Part shown: piece after piece, positions 1-7,244 of the stretch
How the letters are laid out: every line of letters starts with the position of its first letter
Numbering within the stretch: the stretch's first letter is position 1
From: Clostridiales bacterium
GTDB taxonomy: Bacteria; Bacillota_A; Clostridia; Saccharofermentanales; Saccharofermentanaceae
DNA length: 13,223 nucleotides
NCBI GenBank assembly: GCA_017649745.1
Contig: JAGCGE010000053.1
Location: forward strand, 1-13,223
Direction of reading: 5' to 3'
Program-made: the position numbers and the translations under genes
Notes under the pieces: model-generated
What the model was told of the DNA's origin: nothing
The model's input: the letters and a program-made list of their open reading frames with translations, nothing else
Database searches by the model: none

Positions 1-936
1 CCTCTGGACACTTCGCTCATGGTAGCGACGCTGCGTCCTTATCAGGAATTCGGTACGAAGTATATCCTTAATCAGCAGAGGGTCCTCTTAGGCGACGAGA
101 TGGGTCTTGGTAAGACGATGCAGGCGATCGCTGCTATGGCGCACCTCGCGGCGAACAATCTCACGCATTTCGTTGTCGTCTGTCCGGTATCAGTCATGGT
201 CAACTGGGCGCGTGAGGTCGAGAAGCACAGTAAGCTTACGACGATAACAGTTCACGGAGACAAGAGGGAGGAGCTTTTCAAGGAGTTCCAGGAAAAAGGC
301 GGAGTCATGATCACGACCTATGAGACGATCGTAAGACTTAATCTGGAGGAATCTCCGAAGTTTTCGATGCTTACCGTGGACGAGGCGCATTACGTCAAGA
401 ACCCTGAGGCTCAGAGGACGAAGGCTCTTCGTAAGATGGCCGCTTTGTGCGATTACCGTCTGTTCATGACTGGTACGCCTCTCGAAAACAGAGTCGAAGA
501 GATGATCTTCCTGGTAAGTATGTTGAGAGATTCTGTCTCTAGTGAGCTCAATTCCATGAAGGCAGTCTCCAAAGCCCCTGAATTCAGGTCGAAAGTCGCG
601 CCTGTCTACCTCAGACGTGTTCGTGAGGACGTCCTTAAAGAGCTTCCTGAGAAGTTCGAGAAGGAGGAGTGGGTACAGCTCACCGACAAGGAGAAGATCC
701 TTTACGCCAAGGCTCTCGTCAGCAAGAATGCCACTACCATCCGAAAAGTTTCATATGACGTCGAGAATCTTGAAGATTCCAGTAAGATCCAAAGACTTCT
801 GGAGATCTGTAAGGAGGCTGAGGATGATCACAGGAAGATCGTTATCTTCTCTTTCTTCCTCGGCATCATCGAAAAAGTCTCGCAGGCACTGGGCGACAAG
901 TGTTTCGGCATCATTACAGGTGCGATCCCGTCGTAG
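1..936 (+). CDS. SNF2-family helicase/ATPase, N-terminal part (5' partial, ends at an internal TAG)
   Basis: The reading frame is open from base 1, so the gene very probably starts upstream; the ATG at 19 is just an internal Met before the 'LRPYQ' entry into the ATPase core. Visible SNF2 motifs in order: Walker A GDEMGLGKT (nt 91-117), motif Ia CPVSVMVNW, the DEAH box (nt 379-390), motif III TGTPLENR (from nt 469), the linker YLRRVREDVL and the start of RecA lobe 2 (KIVIFSFF, from about nt 835). SNF2 proteins use ATP to translocate on double-stranded DNA and remodel protein-DNA complexes; bacterial ones occur in housekeeping and in defence loci. The frame stops at TAG (934-936), before motifs V and VI, so this fragment alone should lack a working ATPase. 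The family call is secure; the biological role is not known from the sequence. Confidence 0.88.
   Translation, partial: PLDTSLMVATLRPYQEFGTKYILNQQRVLLGDEMGLGKTMQAIAAMAHLAANNLTHFVVVCPVSVMVNWAREVEKHSKLTTITVHGDKREELFKEFQEKGGVMITTYETIVRLNLEESPKFSMLTVDEAHYVKNPEAQRTKALRKMAALCDYRLFMTGTPLENRVEEMIFLVSMLRDSVSSELNSMKAVSKAPEFRSKVAPVYLRRVREDVLKELPEKFEKEEWVQLTDKEKILYAKALVSKNATTIRKVSYDVENLEDSSKIQRLLEICKEAEDDHRKIVIFSFFLGIIEKVSQALGDKCFGIITGAIPS
934..936 (+). other. In-frame amber codon inside the SNF2 gene
   Basis: TAG follows the residues GAIPS and precedes ERQYIIDEF in the same frame. In SNF2 proteins this segment is a continuous motif of the type 'G..sxxERQ..i..F'. A single C-to-T change from CAG (Gln), or A-to-T from AAG (Lys), would explain it. 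No frameshift is needed, because codons on both sides are in the same phase. Confidence 0.85.
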
Positions 937-1398
937 GAGAGACAATATATCATCGATGAATTCGAGAAAGCTCCTGACGGAAGCGTTATCGTCAGCCAGA
1001 TAATAGCCGGAGGCGTCGGCCTTAATATCCAGTGCGCAAGCGTTGTTATCATATGCGAGCCGCAGTGGAAACCGTCGACTGAGAACCAGGCGATATCCAG
1101 ATGTTATCGAATGGGTCAGCCGAAGTCCGTTCTCGTTCACAGGCTCTTAAACGTTCATACGGTCGATGAGGATATCATGCAGATCCTTAAGGAGAAGAGC
1201 GATGTTTTCGATAACTTCGCAGACGAGTCACAGATCGATGAGATCAACAAGAAGATGATGGATGAGATCATCGAGAAGCAGAGGGCTGAATACGGTATCA
1301 CGGATGAGACCACGGTCGAAGATATCGATGCAAAAAGTGATTCAAACGAAAATATATCAAGTATAATAGACATATCAGAAAACAAGGAGGGAGAATAA
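937..1398 (+). pseudogene. SNF2-family helicase, C-terminal part after the in-frame stop
   Basis: The frame directly continues that of the upstream fragment and runs 153 codons without another stop, ending at TAA (1396-1398). It carries the rest of RecA lobe 2: motif V AGGVGL (nt 1006-1023) followed by NIQCASVVI, and motif VI QAISRCYRMGQ (nt 1087-1119), which contains the two arginines expected for ATP hydrolysis. After that comes an acidic, probably helical tail of about 80 residues (DEINKKMMDEIIEKQ and onward). The only ATG-initiated product would start at 1111 (95 residues), in the middle of motif VI, and could not act as an ATPase. So this is either the broken half of a recently inactivated gene or the readthrough part of one intact protein. 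The motifs are undamaged, which argues for a recent mutation, a sequencing error or functional suppression. Confidence 0.82.
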
Positions 1399-2405
1399 TG
1401 GGTTTAAATTTCAGGAAGAGCATTTCTCTCGGACACGGACTTAAGGTCAATCTGAGCAAGGGCGGACCGAGTATCAGCTTCGGTAAGAAGGGTCTTCGCC
1501 AGACGATCAGTGCTTCGGGAAGAGCAACTACAACAGTAGGTATTCCGGGAACCGGTGTTTACTATTCAAAGCAGAAGAACGTAAAGAGCCTGTTCGGAGG
1601 ACTTTTCGGAGGCAAGAAGGATTCTAAGACCGAGAAAGCTGCAAAGACTAAGGAAGCTAAGGCATCAAAGGCTGCTGCTGAGCCTAAGAAGGCAGCTAAG
1701 CCTGCTGTAGATATCGAAGGCAACAAGAAGAAAGTCGAAGAGTACGAGGCATATATCGATTCCATCAAGTCAGTCCACAAGATCTGTGATGATCAGATCG
1801 ATTGGGAGGGCTTAAGCAAGGATGGACTTCCTGCTGGTATCAAGATCGGAACAGAGCAGTATAACGAGTGGAAGACTCTTAACGAACTCTCCCTTAAGGT
1901 TATCGAGGGCGATGTAGATTCATATCTTGCAGTCGTAGATCAGATGGATCCGTTCGATGATCTTCTCGAATACGGTTCAGGATTCGAAGTAGGTACGGAT
2001 GATCCGAATGAGATGTCCATCGAGTTCCAGGTCAAGTCGTCGGAAGTCGTTCCTGACTATTCTCTATCACTTCTTGCATCGGGCGAGATCTCCGAGAAGC
2101 CGCTTTCGAAGTCGGCATATAACGAGCTCGTTCAGGATTACGTATGCAGTACTGCTATCAGAGTAGCAAGAGACACATTTGCACTCCTTCCAGTTAAGAC
2201 ATGTAAGGTGCACGCAGTCGATGTAGCTCTTAACAGCGCTACAGGAAACGAAGAGGAAGTAACAATCCTTTCAGTAGCGATCGACAGGGATCGTCTCACA
2301 GGCATTAATATGGACAGGATCGATCCGTCAGACGCCCTTGAGGCACTCGGTTGCAGGATGTCATTTAAGAAGACTACAGGCTTTGGATCGGTAAGCAGAG
2401 TTTGA
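1398..2405 (+). CDS. DUF4236-domain protein, coupled to the SNF2 gene
   Basis: 335 residues. Residues 2-56 match the DUF4236 pattern: GLNFRKSISLG, then NLSKGGPSISFG, and a Gly-rich TTVGIPGTGVYYS end. A GGLFGGKK stretch (67-74) and a Lys/Ala-rich linker (to about 105) follow, then an acidic mixed alpha/beta region. The C-terminal part (about 255-330; ALLPVKTCKVHAVDV, DRIDPSDALEALG) resembles the tail of longer DUF4236 proteins as I remember them. No signal peptide or membrane span is visible, so it is probably cytoplasmic. The function of DUF4236 is unknown. The ATG overlaps the helicase stop (TAATG), and a strong AAGGAGG at 1384-1390 lies within the helicase tail. This points to cotranscription and perhaps translational coupling, and suggests the two proteins work together. 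The gene ends in TGA and is followed by a terminator. Confidence 0.85.
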   Translation: MGLNFRKSISLGHGLKVNLSKGGPSISFGKKGLRQTISASGRATTTVGIPGTGVYYSKQKNVKSLFGGLFGGKKDSKTEKAAKTKEAKASKAAAEPKKAAKPAVDIEGNKKKVEEYEAYIDSIKSVHKICDDQIDWEGLSKDGLPAGIKIGTEQYNEWKTLNELSLKVIEGDVDSYLAVVDQMDPFDDLLEYGSGFEVGTDDPNEMSIEFQVKSSEVVPDYSLSLLASGEISEKPLSKSAYNELVQDYVCSTAIRVARDTFALLPVKTCKVHAVDVALNSATGNEEEVTILSVAIDRDRLTGINMDRIDPSDALEALGCRMSFKKTTGFGSVSRV

Positions 2406-2430
2406 TCCTGACAATTATCAAAAAAATCGG

Positions 2431-2462
2431 AGCATGGCATTTTATAGTGTCATGCTTCTTTT
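2431..2462 (+). terminator. Rho-independent terminator after the DUF4236 gene
   Basis: Arms 2431-2439 and 2448-2456 pair over 9 bp with one G.U wobble, leaving an 8-nt loop. A T-rich tail (TCTTTT) follows. It lies 25 nt after the TGA of the upstream gene. Confidence 0.75.
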
Positions 2463-2897
2463 ATATTTGAACAAACTGTTAATTGTGAAAACGTGTCACA
2501 TTCTGGACAAGGAATCAGAAAATCTCGAATAAATAGAAAAAAGTAACGATTTTTGATATTGGATCGACTAAAAAGCGGTCTGATGAAACCCCTGATAGGC
2601 CGTTCTCTTAAAGAATAATATATAAATTACCATTCTTTTTCATATTTGCAAGGCGATATGCACAAAAACACACAAAGAAAACAAGTGATTTTCATATGTT
2701 CATTGGTCAATTGTTACAAATATGGCAGAAATGTGAAATTTTGCTGTCAGAATTTGTTTACTTATTAGTCATAAAATGTTAATATGCAATCGATGCGGAA
2801 TATGGATGATTAGATTTTAGAATAGAAATGAAGTTGGTCCGCTTACAACATAAAAGAACTTTTAGAAGTTGAGAAGACATTAACGGAGGAGTTAACA
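2463..2897 (+). other. Gene-poor AT-rich interval upstream of the adhesin gene
   Basis: I see no convincing gene in these 435 nt. A weak stem-loop is possible at 2574-2604 (8 bp with two wobbles, 15-nt loop, no T-tract). A good promoter lies at 2757-2785. In the presumed leader downstream, a short AACTT/AAGTT hairpin (2857-2870) stands just before the Shine-Dalgarno GGAGGAG at 2885-2891. The length is large compared with the other intergenic gaps here and would leave room for regulator binding, but no operator-like repeat stands out. Confidence 0.5.
2757..2785 (+). promoter_or_regulatory. Predicted promoter of the adhesin gene (extended -10)
   Basis: A -35-like TTTACT (2757-2762) is followed by a 17-nt spacer and TAATAT (2780-2785). 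TG at 2777-2778 gives an extended -10. The predicted start near 2792 would leave a leader of about 105 nt before the ATG at 2898. Confidence 0.55.
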
Positions 2898-5462
2898 ATG
2901 CAAAAGTTTGTGAAAGCATGTTCCCTTGCAGTATCGACAGTTCTCTGCATCGGAATGCTCACGCAGTACAACCTTGAAGTAACCAAGGCTGACACACCAA
3001 ACCTTGACGTAGATTACGCTATCAGTCAGATGGGCAGCTTTGCTACTATCACTGAAGGAAACTTCAGAGACAACAACCACACAATGGCACCAGTTGCTGT
3101 AGGTGGTAACATGCAGTCAGAATACTACATCATGACTGACAACAGAAAGATGGGATTCTTCGAAGCAAGTAATGCTGACCTCGTAATCGGCGGCAAGATC
3201 GAGAATCAGTCATCTACTCTTGGTCTTACACTCGGATCAGCAAGCGGCAATGATGCTTTCCAGATCGCAGTAGTTGAAGGAAATGCGGATTCCTCCAATT
3301 TCTCTGGTTATGGCGTAGCAGATCGAGTAAAGGTTTATTCTCAGGAAACTCTTCCTGTTAATTTCACAAGCGTATCCAAGGGATTTAAGGATCTCAGTGC
3401 AAGTATCGATGCATTTGCTAACTCAGGTGATGCAAAAGTTATAAACGTAACAGTTGACAACTATACAGTTAATCTCGTTGGTGTTAACGAATACAACATC
3501 TTCAATCTTTCTTCAGGAAACTTCGGTGATGTTATCCTTAATGTTCCTGTTAACAGCCACAACATCATTAACTTCCCTGGTAACAACACAAATTATGTAA
3601 GAGTTCAGCTCAACTACATCTCTAACATCGTTGAGAATGCTGACGGAACATATTCATATGATTCTACAACCGCTGTTGACTTTAATAATTCAGGTGAGGA
3701 ACAGCTCGAACTCAATACAGCAAACATCAGATATCTGAACCAGAACCTCGTATTCAACGCTTCTTCTGCTTCAGCTCTCGGTGATTTCACAAACGGAAGC
3801 GTTATTGCTCCTTATGCAGACTTGACAATCGAAGGTAACACAAACGGTTTCCTTTTCTGCCACAGCTTCGCTTCTAACGGTGGTGCAGAATTCCACGGTG
3901 CAAACATGGGCGGTTCTTTCACATGGATCAAGAACTTTGATATCGAAGTAAAGACAGACGTTTCAATCTCTAAGATCGCTGTTGCAGGTGATCGTGACGG
4001 TTCTGAACTTGCAGGTGCAGTTCTTACACTTACAGGTGAGGATCTCAACAAGAAGGCAATTGATTTTTCATCAGTTAAGCTCGATCTCGGAAGCGGTGCT
4101 GAAGAGGTAGAGAAGACTGCTACAAAGATCTCCTGGAAGTCAGGCGATACAGTTACAGTCGTTAAGGGTCTCGGTGATGGTGTTTACACACTCACAGAGG
4201 ATGCAGCTCCTGCAGGATACAATGTAACATCAAGCATCTTCTTCACGATCAAGGAAGGAAATGTATACAGCGGTGCAACATTTGTAGAGAGCAGCAAGCT
4301 CGATGACGGACACGTTGTAATGTTCGACAATGCTTGGACAGAAGTTAAGATCTCCAAGAAGGCAGTCGGCGGTGAGTACGACGGATCAGAACTCCCAGGT
4401 GCTCTCCTTACACTCCAGGTTATCAAGTTCACAGATGCTAACGTTCCATTCAAGTTTGAAGAGGGCATCCTCGAACTCCATGGTGGCGCTACATATGAAG
4501 GTGCAACAAAGGATTCTATCTCCTGGTTCTCCGGTAAAGAGCCTACATTCGTTAAGTCACTTCCTAACGGATCTTATAAGCTCATCGAGGAGCTTGCTCC
4601 AGAAGGATATCAGATCGCTACAAACATCTCATTTGATGTTAAGGATGGTGTAGTATCTAACGTTCAGACAATCATCGATAACAATCCTAACCACATCGGT
4701 ATGTTCGATGAAGCTAAGCCAACAGAGACAACAGAAGCTACAACTGAGCCAACAACAGAGGCAACAACAGAAGCTACTACTGAGGCTACAACAGAAGCAA
4801 CAACAGAGGCTACTACTGAAGCTACAACTGAAGGAACAACAGAGGCTACTCCTGAGGCTACAACAGAAGCAACAACAGAAGCTACTACTGAAGCAACAAC
4901 AGAGGTAACAACGGAAGCTACTACTGAGGCTACAACAGAGGTAACAACAGAAGCTACTACTGAGGCTACAACAGAAGCAACAACAGAAGCTACTACATTG
5001 CCAGAGATCGTTGTAGAGGCTGCAGAAGAGCCAATCCCTTCACCAAACGTTGAGCTCGTAGTTGAGCCAGTTGAGGAAACACCAGCTCCTGTTATCGAAG
5101 TAGTTAAGGAACCAACACCTGCTCCTACAGTTACATACGAGGAAGTTACAGTTCCTGCTCCTGTAATCGATGCAGATGATGACGAGGAAGTACCTACAAC
5201 AACTCCTGAGTCAACACCAGCTCCTACAGCTACTCCAACTCCTACTCCTGTAGTATCAACTTCTGAAACAGTTTCAAATCCTCCGGCAGAGACACCTTCT
5301 AAGACAACGTCGGAGACACCTGCTAGAACAACTTCTACTGTCACATCTACAGGTGAGAGCATGTCAACAGCAACAGTACTCGGTTGGAGCTCCTTCGCAA
5401 TTGCAGTACTTATCGCAGCAGTAGAGATCGTTCATAAGAGAATGAACAAGAACCACTACTGA
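2898..5462 (+). CDS. Cell-surface adhesin: choice-of-anchor-A-like domain, two SpaA domains, TTEA stalk
   Basis: 854 residues, with GGAGGAG 6 nt before the ATG. A signal peptide covers residues 1-31 (likely cleavage TKA|D). Residues about 42-345 resemble choice-of-anchor-A adhesin domains (GSFATITEGNF, APVAVGGN, LVIGGKI). Two SpaA/prealbumin-like domains follow at about 354-477 and 481-605. Each has an N-terminal ISK lysine (K359; K486 or K487), a GSELxGAxLTL strand and an ExAPxGY motif with a likely isopeptide-partner glutamate (E434, E564). Next come the Thr/Glu stalk (609-700), a Pro/Glu/Thr-rich spacer (to about 814), the sequence VTSTGE (815-820), a membrane segment (about 826-845) and a basic tail (HKRMNKNHY). 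The layout is that of a wall- or membrane-anchored stalk protein exposing an adhesive head. The target and the anchoring mode are unknown, because the sorting-like motif lacks the usual LPxTG proline. Confidence 0.88.
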   Translation: MQKFVKACSLAVSTVLCIGMLTQYNLEVTKADTPNLDVDYAISQMGSFATITEGNFRDNNHTMAPVAVGGNMQSEYYIMTDNRKMGFFEASNADLVIGGKIENQSSTLGLTLGSASGNDAFQIAVVEGNADSSNFSGYGVADRVKVYSQETLPVNFTSVSKGFKDLSASIDAFANSGDAKVINVTVDNYTVNLVGVNEYNIFNLSSGNFGDVILNVPVNSHNIINFPGNNTNYVRVQLNYISNIVENADGTYSYDSTTAVDFNNSGEEQLELNTANIRYLNQNLVFNASSASALGDFTNGSVIAPYADLTIEGNTNGFLFCHSFASNGGAEFHGANMGGSFTWIKNFDIEVKTDVSISKIAVAGDRDGSELAGAVLTLTGEDLNKKAIDFSSVKLDLGSGAEEVEKTATKISWKSGDTVTVVKGLGDGVYTLTEDAAPAGYNVTSSIFFTIKEGNVYSGATFVESSKLDDGHVVMFDNAWTEVKISKKAVGGEYDGSELPGALLTLQVIKFTDANVPFKFEEGILELHGGATYEGATKDSISWFSGKEPTFVKSLPNGSYKLIEELAPEGYQIATNISFDVKDGVVSNVQTIIDNNPNHIGMFDEAKPTETTEATTEPTTEATTEATTEATTEATTEATTEATTEGTTEATPEATTEATTEATTEATTEVTTEATTEATTEVTTEATTEATTEATTEATTLPEIVVEAAEEPIPSPNVELVVEPVEETPAPVIEVVKEPTPAPTVTYEEVTVPAPVIDADDDEEVPTTTPESTPAPTATPTPTPVVSTSETVSNPPAETPSKTTSETPARTTSTVTSTGESMSTATVLGWSSFAIAVLIAAVEIVHKRMNKNHY
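4722..4997 (+). repeat. 12-bp tandem repeat encoding 23 TTEA-type tetrapeptides
   Basis: 276 nt encode residues 609-700 of the adhesin as 23 four-residue units. Most are TTEA; variants are TTEP, TTEG, TTEV and TPEA. Synonymous codons alternate (ACA ACA GAA GCT against ACT ACT GAG GCT), so there is partial 24-bp periodicity on top of the 12-bp unit. Such Thr-rich repeats usually form extended, often glycosylated stalks. Every unit is a multiple of three, so slippage would change stalk length without breaking the frame. Confidence 0.93.
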
Positions 5463-5484
5463 TATCTGACAAATAGATAAACTA

Positions 5485-5520
5485 AAGAGAACCGCTTCGA
5501 TCGAAGCGGTTCTTTTCTTT
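5485..5520. terminator. Bidirectional terminator between convergent genes
   Basis: The 26-nt perfect palindrome 5488-5513 (arms AGAACCGCTTCGA and its complement) is followed on the plus strand by TTTTCTTTT. On the minus strand it is followed by a weaker TCTCTTTAGTTT. It lies 25 nt after the adhesin stop and about 37 nt after the minus-strand phosphodiesterase stop, so it can serve both transcripts. Confidence 0.85.
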
Positions 5521-5550
5521 TGTCTCTTATTACAAGAATAGGTTGTCAGA

Positions 5551-6390
5551 TCATTCCGGCTTGAACTTTTCGAAGATAAAGACTTCAAAGAATCCGCGGG
5601 CTTTATTCAGCTCTTCCTGGGATCTGATCGTCCAGGCTACCATCTCACAACCATAAAGCTTTTTACAAAGATTAAGAGAAAAGCTGTTCATGAATTCGTG
5701 GTTATAAGCAACGAAGTCAGGCTTACAGTAGCCGTTGAACAACAGGTTAGTAACAAGTACTTTCTGCGAAAGTGTTTTCTTGTCAGAATGAAGGTAGTTG
5801 CTTGCGAGGATACCTCTTGCAAAATCCTTACGGTTCTTTGAAAACCAGCGAACAACGGCAGGATTAAATGACTCAATACAGAAGGTACCTTTATAGTTGT
5901 CGAGTTCTTTGGCAAGTGCTTCGGATGTCTTCAGGAAAGGACCGTGCGGTTTGATCTCGATTATGAGAGGAACCTTTCCGTTTACGAGCTTCAGAACGTC
6001 TGTAAGGAGCGGAGCGGTAAAGGAAGTATCAACTAACTTATATTCCATGAGCTGAGCGTAGGTGAGATCTGTGAGGCGTTTTTTGACACCGCACATCCTT
6101 TTAAGAGAGTCATCATGGAAAATAACGAGCTTGCCGTCCTTTGTGAGCTGTACGTCGAGCTCGATTCCGTATCCTTCGTTTACGGCTTTTTCGAAAGCAG
6201 GATAGGAATTCTCCGGTATTGTTTCATTATCGAATACGCCTCTGTGGGCTATAAAGGTCTTCTTAAACGGAAGCATAATGTCTTCACGCTTTTTATTCGG
6301 CTTAAGGGATAACAGATACCAGATAAGCGCCAGTGCTGCCAGAAGGAGCAGCGAACCGATTATGATTATCAGCGGTATTACGAATTTCAT
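5551..6390 (-). CDS. Membrane-anchored glycerophosphodiester phosphodiesterase (GDPD family)
   Basis: 279 residues. An N-terminal hydrophobic segment (about residues 4-28) should anchor the protein in the membrane; orientation is not certain. The GDPD barrel follows: AHRG (H49, R50), the metal-binding ELD pair E77/D79, catalytic HDD (H92, D93), LIIEIKPHG in the middle and AWTIRS near the C-terminus. The family hydrolyses glycerophosphodiesters (for example deacylated phospholipids) to sn-glycerol 3-phosphate and an alcohol, using a divalent metal. The total length fits a GDPD domain plus one membrane segment. The start is supported by AGGAGA 6 nt upstream of the ATG. The gene is divergent from the acyltransferase gene across 81 nt, and this neighbourhood suggests a role in membrane lipid turnover or phosphate scavenging. 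The natural substrate cannot be read from the sequence. Confidence 0.9.
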   Translation of the reverse strand: MKFVIPLIIIIGSLLLLAALALIWYLLSLKPNKKREDIMLPFKKTFIAHRGVFDNETIPENSYPAFEKAVNEGYGIELDVQLTKDGKLVIFHDDSLKRMCGVKKRLTDLTYAQLMEYKLVDTSFTAPLLTDVLKLVNGKVPLIIEIKPHGPFLKTSEALAKELDNYKGTFCIESFNPAVVRWFSKNRKDFARGILASNYLHSDKKTLSQKVLVTNLLFNGYCKPDFVAYNHEFMNSFSLNLCKKLYGCEMVAWTIRSQEELNKARGFFEVFIFEKFKPE

Positions 6391-6445
6391 AGAGTTCTCC
6401 TATATTTTTATTAAATAATAAGATAACACAAAAAACGGGTTACTG

Positions 6446-6454
6446 TGCTAGAAT
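6446..6454 (+). promoter_or_regulatory. Predicted extended -10 promoter of the acyltransferase gene
   Basis: TGCTAGAAT, preceded by TG, matches the extended -10 form TGTGnTAnAAT; no good -35 is visible. The predicted start near 6461 would fall just before the Shine-Dalgarno GGAGG (6462-6466), giving a leader of only about 11 nt before the ATG at 6472. Confidence 0.5.
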
Positions 6455-6471
6455 ATGGAATGGAGGTCACT

Positions 6472-7224
6472 ATGGAAATTTTGAAGTGGATTTTGATCGC
6501 TGCCCTTATCATTGTTGGGGCAATGATCGCTTATATAGTTATCTATTTTTTGTTTGTCTTTATCTGCTCGTTGTTTATCAACAAGAACAAGGAGTACGAT
6601 CACGAATCTAAGTTTTACAGATTCCTTATCTGGTCTTCTACAGGCCTTGGCCTTAAGGTCTTGAGAGTTAAGTATGATATCAACGGACTCGATAAGATTC
6701 CTGAAGGTAAGCAGATGCTCTTCGTCTGCAACCACAGATCGAATTATGATCCGCTTGTATCTTGGTACATCTTAAGAAAGAACCATCCGTCATTCATCTC
6801 TAAGGCATCGAACTTCAATGTGCCTTTCTATGGTCGTATGATCAAGAGATGTTGTTTTATGGCTATCGACAGAGCAAATGCGAGAAATGCGATGACAACC
6901 ATCGACAGAGCATCGAAGCTCCTTATGGCTAATGAAGTGTCTATTGCGGTATATCCTGAGGGAACGAGAAGTAAGAAGTGTGTTTTATTGCCTTTCCACA
7001 GCGGTGTATTTAAGATCGCTCAGAAAGCAAATGTTCCTGTTGTCGTATTGACGATCCAAGGCACAGAGAAGATCTCCAAGAACTATCCTTGGAGAAGTAC
7101 AACAGTAAGGATCAATGTTGTAGATGTTCTTTCGGCTGAACACGTTAAAGCGTCGAAGACATCTGATATATCGGAGGAAGCAAGGGAATTGATCGCTAAG
7201 GATCTTGAAGAGAACAAACTCTGA
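6472..7224 (+). CDS. plsC: 1-acyl-sn-glycerol-3-phosphate acyltransferase (PlsC family)
   Basis: 250 residues. I chose the ATG at 6472 over the upstream in-frame GTG (6445) because GGAGG (6462-6466) sits 5 nt before it and the GTG overlaps the predicted -10. A long hydrophobic N-terminal segment (about 5-36) anchors the protein. The acyltransferase motif NHRSNYD supplies the HX4D catalytic pair (H88, D93), and YPEGTRS (161-167) is the phosphate-binding block, followed by PFHSGVF and VPVVVLTIQG. PlsC transfers a fatty acyl group to the sn-2 position of lysophosphatidate, giving phosphatidate, the precursor of membrane phospholipids. The lipid kinase gene follows 20 nt downstream in the same direction, so the two are probably one operon. 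A paralogue acting on another lysolipid is possible; the family call is firm. Confidence 0.88.
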   Translation: MEILKWILIAALIIVGAMIAYIVIYFLFVFICSLFINKNKEYDHESKFYRFLIWSSTGLGLKVLRVKYDINGLDKIPEGKQMLFVCNHRSNYDPLVSWYILRKNHPSFISKASNFNVPFYGRMIKRCCFMAIDRANARNAMTTIDRASKLLMANEVSIAVYPEGTRSKKCVLLPFHSGVFKIAQKANVPVVVLTIQGTEKISKNYPWRSTTVRINVVDVLSAEHVKASKTSDISEEARELIAKDLEENKL

Positions 7225-7244
7225 TTGTTTTTGGGGGGAAGAGG

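Noticed and set aside
751..1140. Minus-strand open frame of 129 codons across the SNF2 stop codon
   Set aside because: It is antisense to conserved SNF2 motifs IV to VI, has no recognisable product and no start signals.
2574..2604. CTGATGA next to a weak stem-loop, recalling a hammerhead ribozyme core
   Set aside because: The second conserved element (GAAA after stem II) and the three-helix layout are missing; the stem has two wobbles and a 15-nt loop.
2658..2768. Possible 36-residue plus-strand ORF upstream of the adhesin gene
   Set aside because: Weak Shine-Dalgarno, composition like noncoding DNA, and its 3' end runs into the predicted adhesin promoter.
4664..5362. Long minus-strand open frame (232 codons) opposite the adhesin repeat, coding a Val/Ala/Ser-rich repeat
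   Set aside because: It mirrors the 12-bp repeat of the real gene (no stops arise from complementing ACA/GAA/GCT units), has no ribosome binding site or promoter, and its product is low-complexity.
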